DNA from: an uncultured Bacteroidales bacterium
GTDB lineage: Bacteria; Bacteroidota; Bacteroidia; Bacteroidales; Paludibacteraceae
Direction of reading: 5' to 3'
NCBI GenBank assembly: GCA_934716995.1
Contig: CAKUYO010000016.1
Span: forward strand, 1-54,318
DNA: 54,318 nt
Within the stretch, counting starts at the first letter, position 1, and each line of letters begins with the position of its first letter. Below are positions 23,966 to 33,545 of this stretch, piece after piece. The position numbers were made by a program, and so were the translations under genes. The notes below the pieces were generated by a model. It saw only the letters and a list, made by a program, of their open reading frames with translations, searched no databases and was not told the DNA's origin.

Positions 23966-24142
23966 AGCGTCAGACCAATATAAGTGGTATATTTGTTAAT
24001 TTGTAAAACAGCAATGTATATTTTCTGAATATATTTGGTTTAGTATTTCATGTATTTGTATAAAAAGCGCGGCACGTGTTGTGCCGCAAGACAGGTTTTG
24101 TAAGTTTTGTTTTATAACTTTTTGTTATATCAAACTTATGTT
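23966..24142. mobile_element. Second MITE-like element (177 bases)
   Basis: It begins AGCGTCAGACCAATATAAG and on the other strand begins AACATAAGTTTGATATAAC, a degenerate inverted end related to copies A-C. Its interior is different and holds the hairpin GCGGCAC-GTGTT-GTGCCGC (24069-24087). It fills the spacer between two convergent genes; its right end overlaps the stop codon of the FemAB/GNAT gene. Confidence 0.65.
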
Positions 24143-25148
24143 AATCTCGTTGCTGCAACCATCTGATAACCAATTCTCCTAAACGGTACAGCCATGGCTT
24201 GCTGACATATAGGAAGCGCCCGTTTTCAACCTCTGTCCCGCCAAAGCGGGACTTGAAAGTGCGTACGCCATAGGGTGTGTCCGGTGTGCCTGCACCCATA
24301 AAATCAAATGAGGAAATGCCGTGTGTGGCTGCATACTCCATGGCGGCGTAGGTGGCTAATACAGATGGGTATTGTTGCCGGTACTGTTTGTCCAAACCGC
24401 ATATATACCACTCATACATGGTTTGTTTCTTCAGAATGGGACATACAATGCCACCGATAATATGGTCTTGGTATTTGATCAGCAGGAACTTTGCATAATC
24501 CCACCGGTAGAGGGTCAGGAAGAAATCAGCACTTGGCAATGGTGTCTTTATTTTGTGCGTATATAGGTTCCGCAAGATAGAATAAAATGCCGTAACATCG
24601 CTGTCCGATTGCGCTTCCGCAATGTATGCGCCGTGGGCAAGTCCTTTTCGGATTTGCCTGCGGCGATTGTTTTTCATCCGTCCCAATACGGCGGCAGGAT
24701 TTGTGCAGTCCACTTGAAAATTCAAGTGCGGTGTATAGTCAAACCCTTGTGCGGCAAACACGCTTTTCCAATGGGAGTAGTCATGCAGGTTGCGTAGTTC
24801 GATGTATATGACTTTTCGTGTTAATTCCCTGCGGACTGCCGCAAGCAAAGCCGATAATGCTTCATCGCTGATATGTTCGTCTAATAATGCCCCGCCGGGG
24901 ATAATGCCCCGCTGTGTGAAGAATTGTTTTGTTGCATTCCGCTCGTGCGTGATGTATCCCGCTACAACACCGACCAACATCCCGTTTTCTTCCGTCCCGA
25001 GAACAAACGGTTGCATCTCCTGTGGCATACGGCTGTAGAAATCGTATGCCGCACGTGTCTGAAACCATGTTGCCCACGCCGACCGCTCCGCCAAAGCGTC
25101 CCACGCCTGCGGATGAATGTCGGAATATCGGGTATAAATGCGTAGCAT
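24141..25148 (-). CDS. FemAB/GNAT-like acyltransferase
   Basis: The 335-residue protein starts at ATG 25148 (MLRIYTRYSDIHPQAWDAL); a longer reading to 25298 would overlap the upstream gene. The central region MKNNRRRQIRKGLAHGAYI and the C-terminal SFDFMGAGTPDTPYGVRTFKSRFGG match the FemAB-like/GNAT acetyltransferase group (PF13480 type) found in polysaccharide and peptidoglycan-linked loci. It would transfer an aminoacyl or acyl group. Its start overlaps the stop of the upstream LRR gene by one base (TAATG), suggesting coupled translation. Confidence 0.82.
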   Translation of the reverse strand: MLRIYTRYSDIHPQAWDALAERSAWATWFQTRAAYDFYSRMPQEMQPFVLGTEENGMLVGVVAGYITHERNATKQFFTQRGIIPGGALLDEHISDEALSALLAAVRRELTRKVIYIELRNLHDYSHWKSVFAAQGFDYTPHLNFQVDCTNPAAVLGRMKNNRRRQIRKGLAHGAYIAEAQSDSDVTAFYSILRNLYTHKIKTPLPSADFFLTLYRWDYAKFLLIKYQDHIIGGIVCPILKKQTMYEWYICGLDKQYRQQYPSVLATYAAMEYAATHGISSFDFMGAGTPDTPYGVRTFKSRFGGTEVENGRFLYVSKPWLYRLGELVIRWLQQRD

Positions 25149-26920
25149 TATCTGTTCTTGCACCCCTTGAAAGCATTTTTCCCTACAGTTGCCGTTGCGG
25201 GGTAGTAAGGTACTGGCAGGCTCTCGCAGTCTTTGAAAGCGGACGCGCCGATCTTTTTCAATCCCTCTGGCAACACGACTTTGCGCAGATTCTTGCAATT
25301 CATAAATGCCTCTTCACCAATCGTTTGCACGCTGTCGGGCAACGTGATCTCCCGCAGTTGTCTGCACTCATAGAGGGCACCGTCCTCAATTGTACGCAGT
25401 TTTTTGTTGAACTTGATCGTGCGCAAACTGACGCACTGTGCCAATGCCCCTTTGCTCAATACCGTCAGAGATTCGGGTAACACCATGTCTTCCAGCATCT
25501 TGCATTCTTGGAAAGCCCCTTCTTCTATTACGTGGATATGATCTGCAAGGTAGATTCCGCGCAACTGCTGGCAGTTCTGAAAAGCCGATTTCCCTATACG
25601 GAAGGTGGATTTTGGAATGTTAATGCGTTCTAATGTAACGCACCCCTTAAATGCCTCATCGCCAATGGCGTATGTGCCTTCCGGTAGCACAATCTTTCGC
25701 AGGTGTGTGCAGCCCGTAAATACGCCTTTGTTCAAGTTGATAACCTGTTCTGGAATAGTAATTTCCACAAATTTGGCACAGCCTGCAAACGCCATTTCGC
25801 CTATTTCTTGGATTGTGGTTGGGAATTTCAAATCCTCCAGAGCCGAACAACCCGTAAATGCCCCGTTGTCTATTTTGCGCAGGTGCTCCGGCAGAGTAAT
25901 ATGCTGTATGCTCCGGCATAGATAGAAACAGCCTTGCGGGATAATGGTCAAGTGATCAGATAGCACCTGTTTGCGCAGATTTTCGCACCCGTAGAAAGTC
26001 CCCATTCCTAATGTTTCTATATCTGTTGGCAGGGTGGCTTCGCGGAGCAGTTTGCACCCGTAGAAAGCAAAATTGCCCACTTGTTTTACGGTTGCGGGAA
26101 TGGTTACATCCGTCAGGTTTTCGCATTTGTAGAACGCGGCATTGGGTATTGCCGACACTGTCGCGGGTATCACTACCGACTTGATTTTCTTGTTGTTGGC
26201 GAATGCCCCCGCTGCAATCAGCCGGGTAGGAATCTTGTTTTTGAAAACAAATTTGGCAGGAACATCATCGTTCACGGCAATTAGGCAACCGTCGATATAC
26301 AACGCCCCTTTTTTCCATTTTTTCTCGTTGTTCCAAATTCCCGAATTGGTAAATGCGTCTTCTCCTATTTCGCTGACAGTCTGCGGAATAATAGCCCGCG
26401 TCAGGTTCTTGCAATCACGGAACGTCTCGTGGTCTATGCAGCGTACGGAAGCGGGAATTTCCACTCTGGTAAGTGTTTTGTTTCCTTGAAAAGCCCCGGC
26501 TGCAATCAATCGTGTACCCTCGGGGATGATAAATTTGCCCTTAATGGTCTTGTCTGTCGCAATCAGGCAACTGTCTATGTATAATGCCCCATTCGTCCAA
26601 TTTGTCTTGTCGAGCATAATGCCCGTGCCGTCAAATGCCGAACGGTAAACACGTTCTATGGTCTTGGGCAGCACGATAGCCGTTAGGTTCTTACAACCCT
26701 TGAAAGCCCTGTCGCCAATGGCAGTAACGCGATAGGTTTCTTGTTCGATGGTGATTTCTTCGGGGATGTAGAGTTCGTCGCTTGCTTGTGGATTGAGTGC
26801 CACTTCGGCGGTATGCAAATCAGGGTCAATGGTGTAATTAACCTCTTGATAAATAGCATTTTCTGCTTGTGCAAACACTGACAAACAGCACCCTAAAATC
26901 AAATAAAAATAACGTCGCAT
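25148..26920 (-). CDS. BspA-type leucine-rich repeat secreted protein
   Basis: The 590-residue protein has a signal peptide (MRRYFYLILGCCLSVFAQA) and then about 20 LRR_5 repeats of the pattern IGDRAFKGCKNLTAIVLP. Two irregular inserts (GALYIDGCLIA type) interrupt the array. BspA-like proteins are surface or secreted and often bind host matrix or other bacteria. The protein ends in the last repeat (FKGCKNR) with no T9SS sorting domain and no anchor, so its location outside the cell is uncertain. It is co-transcribed with the downstream acyltransferase. Confidence 0.9.
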   Translation of the reverse strand: MRRYFYLILGCCLSVFAQAENAIYQEVNYTIDPDLHTAEVALNPQASDELYIPEEITIEQETYRVTAIGDRAFKGCKNLTAIVLPKTIERVYRSAFDGTGIMLDKTNWTNGALYIDSCLIATDKTIKGKFIIPEGTRLIAAGAFQGNKTLTRVEIPASVRCIDHETFRDCKNLTRAIIPQTVSEIGEDAFTNSGIWNNEKKWKKGALYIDGCLIAVNDDVPAKFVFKNKIPTRLIAAGAFANNKKIKSVVIPATVSAIPNAAFYKCENLTDVTIPATVKQVGNFAFYGCKLLREATLPTDIETLGMGTFYGCENLRKQVLSDHLTIIPQGCFYLCRSIQHITLPEHLRKIDNGAFTGCSALEDLKFPTTIQEIGEMAFAGCAKFVEITIPEQVINLNKGVFTGCTHLRKIVLPEGTYAIGDEAFKGCVTLERINIPKSTFRIGKSAFQNCQQLRGIYLADHIHVIEEGAFQECKMLEDMVLPESLTVLSKGALAQCVSLRTIKFNKKLRTIEDGALYECRQLREITLPDSVQTIGEEAFMNCKNLRKVVLPEGLKKIGASAFKDCESLPVPYYPATATVGKNAFKGCKNR

Positions 26921-26938
26921 TAGATTTTACTATGTATG

Positions 26939-26966
26939 TTAATTGTTAATTATTACTTGTTAATTG
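26939..26966 (-). repeat. 7-base array over a stop codon
   Basis: Plus-strand words TTAATTG, TTAATTA, TTACTTG and TTAATTG start at 26939, 26946, 26953 and 26960. The last one encodes the final Asn and stop of the cysteine desulfidase-like gene. Confidence 0.88.
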
Positions 26967-28237
26967 CCTTTGTGGAGCATAATATCCAATATCAGGTCAT
27001 CGGTTTGCGTCATCCCCTCTCTACCGATGCGGGTCAGATTACGGATGGTACGGTCAATGTCGTCCTCTACAATCCCTTCGGTGGCATCGGCATATGAGTG
27101 TTGCATAGCCAGAGAAGCCGATAGTATTGCCGTACTTACGCCGCTGGTAACTTTCAGTGCGCACCCCGGTTTGGCACCATCGCATATCATACCCGATATA
27201 TTCGCAATCATATTTTTGATGGCGTAGGTTATCTCGGTGTAGGTGCCGCCCATCAGGTAGGTGATACCGGCTGCCGAACCCGTGGCGGCAACCACACACC
27301 CGCACAAGGCCGACAATCTGCCGAGCGATTGTTTGATATAGATAACCGTCAGATTGCTGAGCGTCAAGGCACGTATCATCTGTTCTTCGGTGCAGTTGTT
27401 CTCTTTGGCATAAATATAGACCGGCACGGAGCAGGATATGCCTTGGTTGCCCGAACCCGAGTTGGACATCACGGGTACCATTGCCCCCGACATACGTGCG
27501 TCGCATGCACCGCTGGTGTAACTCAATATCTTGGTAAACAGTGTATTGCCGAATATCGCAGGCAGCAGGTTGCGGCACGCAGGCATACATTTGCGTTTGC
27601 GTTGGGTCTGTAGCAGTTTGCCTAATCCGTGTCCGTAGTCTCCGTTGAACGAGGTCTTGGCGGCGTTGATATTCATTTCCGCTCCGTCCAATAGCCACCG
27701 CACTTGCGCTAAATCAACCGCCATCGCAAAGTCGTACACTTGGCGCAAGGTCAGTGCGGGGGCAGTCTCCTGCTTTTTCGCGGAAATGGCAGATGTTTTT
27801 TTGTCTTCGCAGAAATGGGTATGACTGCCTTGTATGGTGGCGTGTGCCGTGTGGGTGCCGTCCGACACTTCCGCACGGATATACAGTATATCCGGTGCCT
27901 GCGGGTCTGTCTCTATGTCAATAGGGGTGCGCTCCATATAGGCTTTGGCATATTCCACCGCCTTGGGGCATACGTCGCACAGCACCTCCAACTGCTTGTC
28001 GCTATGCCCTATAGTCGCCCCGAGAGCAATGGCAATCGGCAGCCCTGTCATTCCCGTGTTCGGAATACCCACCGACAATGCGTTCTTGTAGATGTTCTTG
28101 CTCAAGCGCACACGGATAGCGGTCGGTTCGTGCTGCAGTTGCTCCGTGGCTTTCGCCACACAGAGTGCCACCGCAATCGGTTCTGTGCAACCTATCGCAG
28201 GCACTACCTCCTGATGTAAGAGTTCTACTAAGTCCAT
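26960..28237 (-). CDS. L-cysteine desulfidase-like protein (UPF0597/CyuA family)
   Basis: The 425-residue cytoplasmic protein matches the UPF0597 family: VPAIGCTEPIAVALCVAKA near the N-terminus, SGNQGISCSVPV in the middle, and ICDGAKPGCALKV near the C-terminus. The conserved Cys residues are thought to hold an iron-sulfur cluster, as in L-serine dehydratase alpha domains. Members such as CyuA split cysteine to pyruvate, ammonia and sulfide. It begins 178 bases downstream of the PL9-type lyase gene and no promoter was recognised in the spacer. The last codon and stop lie in a 7-base repeat array. Confidence 0.85.
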   Translation of the reverse strand: MDLVELLHQEVVPAIGCTEPIAVALCVAKATEQLQHEPTAIRVRLSKNIYKNALSVGIPNTGMTGLPIAIALGATIGHSDKQLEVLCDVCPKAVEYAKAYMERTPIDIETDPQAPDILYIRAEVSDGTHTAHATIQGSHTHFCEDKKTSAISAKKQETAPALTLRQVYDFAMAVDLAQVRWLLDGAEMNINAAKTSFNGDYGHGLGKLLQTQRKRKCMPACRNLLPAIFGNTLFTKILSYTSGACDARMSGAMVPVMSNSGSGNQGISCSVPVYIYAKENNCTEEQMIRALTLSNLTVIYIKQSLGRLSALCGCVVAATGSAAGITYLMGGTYTEITYAIKNMIANISGMICDGAKPGCALKVTSGVSTAILSASLAMQHSYADATEGIVEDDIDRTIRNLTRIGREGMTQTDDLILDIMLHKGN

Positions 28238-28294
28238 ATTTGTACAATTATTGATTATATGGTATTATGCATAGTATGCATTTTGTTACCCATT

Positions 28295-28338
28295 ACGTAG
28301 AAAAGACGTAGAAAGGACGTAGAAAGGACGTAGAAAGA
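28295..28338 (-). repeat. ACGTAGAAA 11-base array (4 units)
   Basis: Units start at 28295, 28306, 28317 and 28328 on the plus strand. It is the reverse complement of the word at 9896-9928, including the flanking TTAC/GTAA. Confidence 0.92.
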
Positions 28339-28415
28339 ATAGGATTTTATGAGGGGTATAAGCCTCCATTTTATGCATCATATACAGTTTTTTTTATTGC
28401 ATATATTGTATATCT

Positions 28416-30530
28416 CTACATACAACTTCCCAAAATCGTATAGCGTTTTCCGTCGCGCACAATGACCATACCTTGCGGAGTCAGTATCTTTGTCGCCTGT
28501 GGAGTAATGGTAGGATGTGCTATCTCGGTGATCTCATCGGGGTGTGGAATACCAAGCAGGTAAATGACAGCGTTCTCTATCACTTGCAGCCCTGTTTCGG
28601 TGAGGTCTGCGGTGCTGTATTCCGATACACCGATCATCACCATTCGCTGCGTGAGTGTCGTGCCGTTGAGAGTTGTACCTGCCGCCATATCGGCAATAGT
28701 GGTGTAGTCAGGTTGCGAAACGGGCGCACCTAACGATACAATCCCCGTTGTATTCCCTGTCCACTCGCTTATCGCTGTTACGGCATGGGTTGTGCAACTC
28801 TCAAAGAGTTGGATAGTCTGTGTATTGCCAAAAGTAATGTTGTGGAACAAGGCGTGTGTGGTGTCGCTCACCACTATGGACAGATCCTGTGTATTTACCG
28901 CCGTACCCCAGTTCCAGACATTGCTCTTGAATAGGAACGGCTTCAGTACCAGCATCGGTCTGTCATATCCTTTCAACGCGGTGAATGCACTCGCGCTGCT
29001 GTTGGGCTTCGGACTGATGATCAGTAGTTCGTATTTGGAAAAATCGGTAGAAGCCGAACCGGCATTCACTACCTTGATAGAGAGTGAATCGTTCCTGCGC
29101 AGACGGCTGAGAATAGCATTGTCTTCCTCGCTGCCCGGAGTGGTAATGTATGCCACCGTATGTCCGTTGTCAGGCTGCGGTTCTGCGCCTGCTGTCTCAT
29201 AGCAACCGAGGTCTGGTGCATCGCCCGTATAGTCTAATCCGACATCGTTGCCCGCATCAATGAGCGCAGACCCCTCCGCCAAATGCAGTAAGGTTCCTTC
29301 TGCCAAACTGCCGTCGGAAAGCCTTGCTGCGGTAATTTCCGCCGTATCCAACGACAGAAAATCCGCTGCCGACACACTGAATCCGCTCGACCATGAGTTA
29401 TTATTGCTCACTTGTACAATCCCGCTGTCAAAGGTGTTTTTGCTTTTCGACTGGAAACTGATGCAGTTCTGTATATCCAACGTGCAGCCGTTCGCATTGT
29501 AAAAACTATAGTCGGAATTATTGAGGTAAGCCGTGTTGTTGTACAGCCGTACGGCTCCCGCATCGCTGTTCTGGTCAAAACCTTTTACTGTATTTGCCAC
29601 CGAAAGGCAGTGGTGTACAAGCACATCATGCTTCGTGCTGCCCCCCCCGAGTTTGAATCCGTTCCCGTTACCCATATTCGGATACTTGTCTAATGTAACC
29701 GTCACTTTGTTGCCGTCCGCATCCGTAACTTCTTTGCCGTTCTTGAACTGGTCAAACCACGCCTTGTCGGTCTCATAACGCGGGTGATTGCGCATATCAT
29801 ACCAAGCGGGACCGTTCTTGTAGCAAACACAATGTTCGATAATCGTCTCGCCGCTTGTTACGCGTTGGAAAAAGTCCCACCCGTCGTCCGAGTTGTTCCA
29901 ACTGCGGCAACCGATATAGTGGTTCGGCGCACCGCTGTGTTGCTTGTCGGCAAACCCGTCCGCATTGCCGCCGAAATCGCATTGGGTCAGGTTGCCCGAT
30001 TTGTCCAACTCATAGTCGAAGTTATCGTGCGAGTCCACATTCTTGATAAGGTTGTTCCCGCCCGCTTTCATTTGGCATCCCGTATCGGCAGACCCGTAGA
30101 TGTCCAGATGCTCAAACAGGCAGTAACTGCCTTCGTTGTATAGATTGTTTTTCCCCGAATAACGAAGTGTCAAATCTTTGATATGCAGGTAGGTACACTC
30201 TTTGCTTATTTGCAGTCCGCGTGTGCCGTAGGCAGTGGTGCGAAAGTCTAATATGGCTTGCTCCCCCGGATACCCCGATATAACGATGTATTGCCCTGCA
30301 GTACCGTTCTTGCTGCTGATTTTGGTATTTCCGAGGTTGTACTGCCCCCCGAGCAGATAGAGTGTATCGCCCCCCTGTTTTAGGCTGCTGATTCCCTTGC
30401 TCAGCGAACAGGGCGTATTATATGTATTCCCGTTCCCGCTTCCATCGGGAGCAGCATAATAGGTGGCGGAAAAAAGGGATAAATTACTGCTCAGTAGCAG
30501 TACCGATGATATATAGAATAGTTTTTTCAT
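28416..30530 (-). CDS. Secreted PL9-type polysaccharide lyase (right-handed beta-helix)
   Basis: The 704-residue protein has a signal peptide (MKKLFYISSVLLLSSNLSLFSA). Residues about 25-450 match family 9 pectate lyases: NADGFADKQHS, then CRSWNNSDDGWDF, whose Asp triplet corresponds to the calcium site, and NGFKLGGG with the likely catalytic Lys, then SVANTVKGFDQN. A second region (about 460-670) has HTVAYITTPGSEEDN and is unknown. The C-terminal GMVIVRDGKRYTILG resembles the tail of the DUF4465 protein at 8913-9785. The start ATG 30530 overlaps the upstream glycosyltransferase stop (ATGA). A lyase coupled to biosynthesis genes suggests trimming of the cell's own uronic-acid polymer, though plant pectin is also possible. 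Confidence 0.8.
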   Translation of the reverse strand: MKKLFYISSVLLLSSNLSLFSATYYAAPDGSGNGNTYNTPCSLSKGISSLKQGGDTLYLLGGQYNLGNTKISSKNGTAGQYIVISGYPGEQAILDFRTTAYGTRGLQISKECTYLHIKDLTLRYSGKNNLYNEGSYCLFEHLDIYGSADTGCQMKAGGNNLIKNVDSHDNFDYELDKSGNLTQCDFGGNADGFADKQHSGAPNHYIGCRSWNNSDDGWDFFQRVTSGETIIEHCVCYKNGPAWYDMRNHPRYETDKAWFDQFKNGKEVTDADGNKVTVTLDKYPNMGNGNGFKLGGGSTKHDVLVHHCLSVANTVKGFDQNSDAGAVRLYNNTAYLNNSDYSFYNANGCTLDIQNCISFQSKSKNTFDSGIVQVSNNNSWSSGFSVSAADFLSLDTAEITAARLSDGSLAEGTLLHLAEGSALIDAGNDVGLDYTGDAPDLGCYETAGAEPQPDNGHTVAYITTPGSEEDNAILSRLRRNDSLSIKVVNAGSASTDFSKYELLIISPKPNSSASAFTALKGYDRPMLVLKPFLFKSNVWNWGTAVNTQDLSIVVSDTTHALFHNITFGNTQTIQLFESCTTHAVTAISEWTGNTTGIVSLGAPVSQPDYTTIADMAAGTTLNGTTLTQRMVMIGVSEYSTADLTETGLQVIENAVIYLLGIPHPDEITEIAHPTITPQATKILTPQGMVIVRDGKRYTILGSCM

Positions 30531-31255
30531 TGTTTCCAAAAATGTAATTTTAAGCGTATATATGTATAGATAATAAGGAGACGAGTCGATAAATCAGAAC
30601 TTGCTTTGTATCTATCTCGAAGCAGTTCAAAGATCTTTTTTTCTGCGTTTTTGTTGCGTACTGAGGTCGTAGAACGTGGGTTGAAAGTATAATTGTATCC
30701 GTTGTATCTCAGTATCTTGTATTTGGGGTGTAATGCCCATAAATCAATGGAAAACAACACATCTTCGTATATAATCCTTTCTGTAAAGTGTAGTGAATTT
30801 TGTACGAATAGGTCTCGCCGGTAGAGACGCATACATGGGGAGGTAAACCGGTAAAACGTATATGTCGATTGTTGGGAGAGAATATGTCCGTTTTGGACTC
30901 TCCTATATCCTGTTTGGATAGCATCTGTATCCGCATTGCAGTTCTTGAGCAGCATTTCATAGAAATCCGCATCTATATAATCGTCTGCGTCTATAAAAGA
31001 TATATAGTCACCGGTAGCGTGTTGCAGTCCTATATTGCGTGCTGCCGATTGTCCTTTGTTTACCTGTGAGTACAATTCTATCCGTTTGTCTTTCTGAGCG
31101 TATTGTTCGGCAATCGCATAGCTGTTGTCGGTAGAACCATCATTTATGAGAATGATCTGCAAGTTGCTGTAAGCCTGTTGGATAATAGACTCAATACATT
31201 TTGCCAAATACGCTTCGGCATTATATATAGGTACTATGACGCTTATAATAGGCAT
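30527..31255 (-). CDS. Family 2 glycosyltransferase
   Basis: The 242-residue GT-A enzyme starts PIISVIVPIYNAEAYLAKCI, continues LINDGSTDNSY and SAARNIGLQHATGDYISFID, and has the DADD metal-binding motif. YEDVLFSIDLWALHP is the usual acceptor region. It transfers a sugar from a nucleotide donor on the cytoplasmic face. It is short, ending soon after the catalytic domain, with a basic C-terminal helix. Two bases separate it from the GT4 gene upstream, and its stop overlaps the lyase start. Confidence 0.9.
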   Translation of the reverse strand: MPIISVIVPIYNAEAYLAKCIESIIQQAYSNLQIILINDGSTDNSYAIAEQYAQKDKRIELYSQVNKGQSAARNIGLQHATGDYISFIDADDYIDADFYEMLLKNCNADTDAIQTGYRRVQNGHILSQQSTYTFYRFTSPCMRLYRRDLFVQNSLHFTERIIYEDVLFSIDLWALHPKYKILRYNGYNYTFNPRSTTSVRNKNAEKKIFELLRDRYKASSDLSTRLLIIYTYIRLKLHFWKQ

Positions 31256-31257
31256 AC

Positions 31258-32481
31258 TTATTGGTTGATAAGCGTAAGAAACAACTGCTCAAACTGCTCT
31301 GCCTGGTGTCGGCGGGAGAATTGTTCCTTGTTGATAACGGGTTGGTGCGTATAGCCGTTCTGTTGCCATTCGTGGTATTTGTCCAAGATAAATGCCTTGA
31401 TTTCTTCGATATCCGATGTGGCAATACCGGCATTTGTTTCACGGATAGTTTGTGCCAAACACCCTTCGTCGGACGGCACGCATAGTATCGGCTTTTCGCA
31501 CCCGAGTGCCTCAAAAAACTTGGTGGTCATTACTCCTTGAGGGGCTGTAGGGGAAGGTGCTGCTACAAACAGCAGACTGATAGAAGACTGCTGCAAAAGA
31601 GATATTGCCTCCTGACGCGGGATATAGGTGCTAATATAAAAATAATCTTGTAAATTAAGTTTATTGACCAGTTCCTGCATAGGTTGCACCATAGTTGGTT
31701 CTATATGGAACTTAATGTGTATTGTATCCTGAGTAATAAGACCTTGTGCGTGCAAATCGGCGATTGCTTCTAAAAAAAGTTGCGGATTGCGCGATTGAAA
31801 ATCATATAACCTGCCAATATAACTGATGATACATTTGGTCGTTGTAATATCCGTCGGCGTATATACATCAGAATCAAACCCATTATATATGAGATGTGTA
31901 TTTGAATTGACAGATTGTAGAAAATGCTGATGCCATGGTGATATGGTGGTAACTATATCTGCATCACGCAAAATAGTATTACGTTGCCGGATACACTTGT
32001 TTTCGTAAATAGATATCAACCGGTTCTTTATTCTCTTGGGCAGGTGCAGTTGGGACGCCAAATAACTGTCAGCATGCCATTGCTCTGTAATATCACGCAA
32101 ATCAACAACCAAGGGAAGGTGGCTTTCTTTCGCCAACTTATGGGCTGTAGGTAGCGGGAAAAGATTAAACGTGCTGCATAAAACAATAGAGAAATCCTCT
32201 AAACGTATGTTCTGCTTGGCAAAGTGATACAAGCACCTGTCTTTATTTCCAAATAGTTTGTCTGCAAGCCATTGTATCTTGTGCTTTAGAGAGAATTGGA
32301 CATAATATGGCATTGCCAGAAAACGGCAATGCGGGACAACGTAATCTTCCCCTAAAATCTGCTCCGTTATCAGCGTAATATCCCAACCTTTTGCATTAAG
32401 GTTCTTGCATAGTTGGGTCATACGAGGTCCATATAACGGACGGTTGAAACCATCGGATATGATTAGCAGGTGCTTTTGCAT
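31258..32481 (-). CDS. Family 4-type glycosyltransferase
   Basis: In this 407-residue GT-B enzyme, the N-terminal domain (HLLIISDGFNRPLYGPRMTQL) is followed by a donor domain with IISYIGRLYDFQSRNPQLFLEA and TTKFFEALGCEKPILCVPSDEG, where the Glu-containing helix matches the EX7E region. It probably adds a sugar to the lipid-linked glycan. Its start overlaps the wecB stop by 19 bases. Confidence 0.87.
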   Translation of the reverse strand: MQKHLLIISDGFNRPLYGPRMTQLCKNLNAKGWDITLITEQILGEDYVVPHCRFLAMPYYVQFSLKHKIQWLADKLFGNKDRCLYHFAKQNIRLEDFSIVLCSTFNLFPLPTAHKLAKESHLPLVVDLRDITEQWHADSYLASQLHLPKRIKNRLISIYENKCIRQRNTILRDADIVTTISPWHQHFLQSVNSNTHLIYNGFDSDVYTPTDITTTKCIISYIGRLYDFQSRNPQLFLEAIADLHAQGLITQDTIHIKFHIEPTMVQPMQELVNKLNLQDYFYISTYIPRQEAISLLQQSSISLLFVAAPSPTAPQGVMTTKFFEALGCEKPILCVPSDEGCLAQTIRETNAGIATSDIEEIKAFILDKYHEWQQNGYTHQPVINKEQFSRRHQAEQFEQLFLTLINQ

Positions 32482-33545
32482 AGAATATCAATGATGGTTT
32501 CGGCGGAATGTCCGTTACCGTATTCGGTAATAGGAGTCCGGGTAATCGTAAGAGAGGTTTTGTACGCATCCAAAATACCTTGTGTGGTAGTACCGGCAAG
32601 GATATTCCAATGCGCTTGCAGGGTTTCAACCCATTCTGTTTCGTTGCGGAGTGTGATACACGGCACATGATGAAAGTATGCTTCTTTTTGTACCCCGCCG
32701 GAGTCCGTCAGAATACGGAAAGCATGCTTCTCCAATAGCACCATATTGATGTAACTAACAGGCTCTATGAGATGTATATTCTTTGTACCATCTACAAAAG
32801 CGGATAGGGTTGCATCTGATTCTATCACGTGTTTTGTGCGCGGGTGCAGAGGGAGAACAACAGGCATAGGAAGTTGTTCCAAGGCGCGGAATATCGCCAA
32901 CAGGGTGGCTGCCGAGTCGGTATTTTCTGCACGATGCACCGTGGCTAACAGATATTGCTTATCCGCCAAAGCCAGATCGGACAATATGGAAGATTGTTTG
33001 TCTGCTATGGCACCAAAAGTCAGTGCCGCATCATACATCACATCGCCCACCTGGTAGATGTTTTGCGTAATACCCTCCGTGTGCAGGTTTGCTACCGCCG
33101 TATGGGTCGGGCAAAAGAGTATTTGTGAGCGTTTGTCGGTTTCAATGCGGTTGTATTCTTCCACCATTAGCCTATTGTGGCTGCGCAATCCTGCTTCTAT
33201 ATGGATAAGAGGAATACGACATACTTCCGCTGCCAATGCTCCAGCCAAAGTGGAATTGGTATCGCCATATACAAGAATATAATCGGCATTGCCCTGGATA
33301 ATCGGCACAATCGCTTGTTTCATTTCCTCTACATTATTGCCACAACCCAAGTGCCATACGGGGGCGGGAATATGCAATTCGTCGAAGAATATACGACTCA
33401 TATTGTAATCATAGTGCTGCCCTGTATGCAAAATGCGCTCTTCTATTTGTAAAGAAGAGTGTGCATTGTGAACTTGTATCGCATGGCTGACCATTGCGGC
33501 TTTCACAAACTGCGGACGGGCACCTATGATAGTAATGAGTCTCAT
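32463..33545 (-). CDS. wecB: UDP-N-acetylglucosamine 2-epimerase
   Basis: The 360-residue enzyme converts UDP-GlcNAc to UDP-ManNAc. The motifs are IIGARPQFVKAAMVSHAI, ILVYGDTNSTLAGALAA, HIEAGLRSHNR, ATVHRAENTDS and LTDSGGVQKEAYF. It lies in a tight cluster: four-base ATGA overlap with the deacetylase-like gene upstream and 19-base overlap with the GT4 gene. A separate hexose dehydrogenase is encoded at 22583-23962, so the glycan may contain ManNAc or its uronic acid. Confidence 0.93.
   Translation of the reverse strand: MRLITIIGARPQFVKAAMVSHAIQVHNAHSSLQIEERILHTGQHYDYNMSRIFFDELHIPAPVWHLGCGNNVEEMKQAIVPIIQGNADYILVYGDTNSTLAGALAAEVCRIPLIHIEAGLRSHNRLMVEEYNRIETDKRSQILFCPTHTAVANLHTEGITQNIYQVGDVMYDAALTFGAIADKQSSILSDLALADKQYLLATVHRAENTDSAATLLAIFRALEQLPMPVVLPLHPRTKHVIESDATLSAFVDGTKNIHLIEPVSYINMVLLEKHAFRILTDSGGVQKEAYFHHVPCITLRNETEWVETLQAHWNILAGTTTQGILDAYKTSLTITRTPITEYGNGHSAETIIDILCKSTC

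Noticed and set aside
24061..24090. Terminator between the convergent genes
   Set aside because: The GCGGCAC/GTGCCGC hairpin has no T run on either side and is better explained as part of the MITE-like element.
28295..28338. CRISPR-like array
   Set aside because: The unit is 11 bases without spacers, and no cas gene is present.
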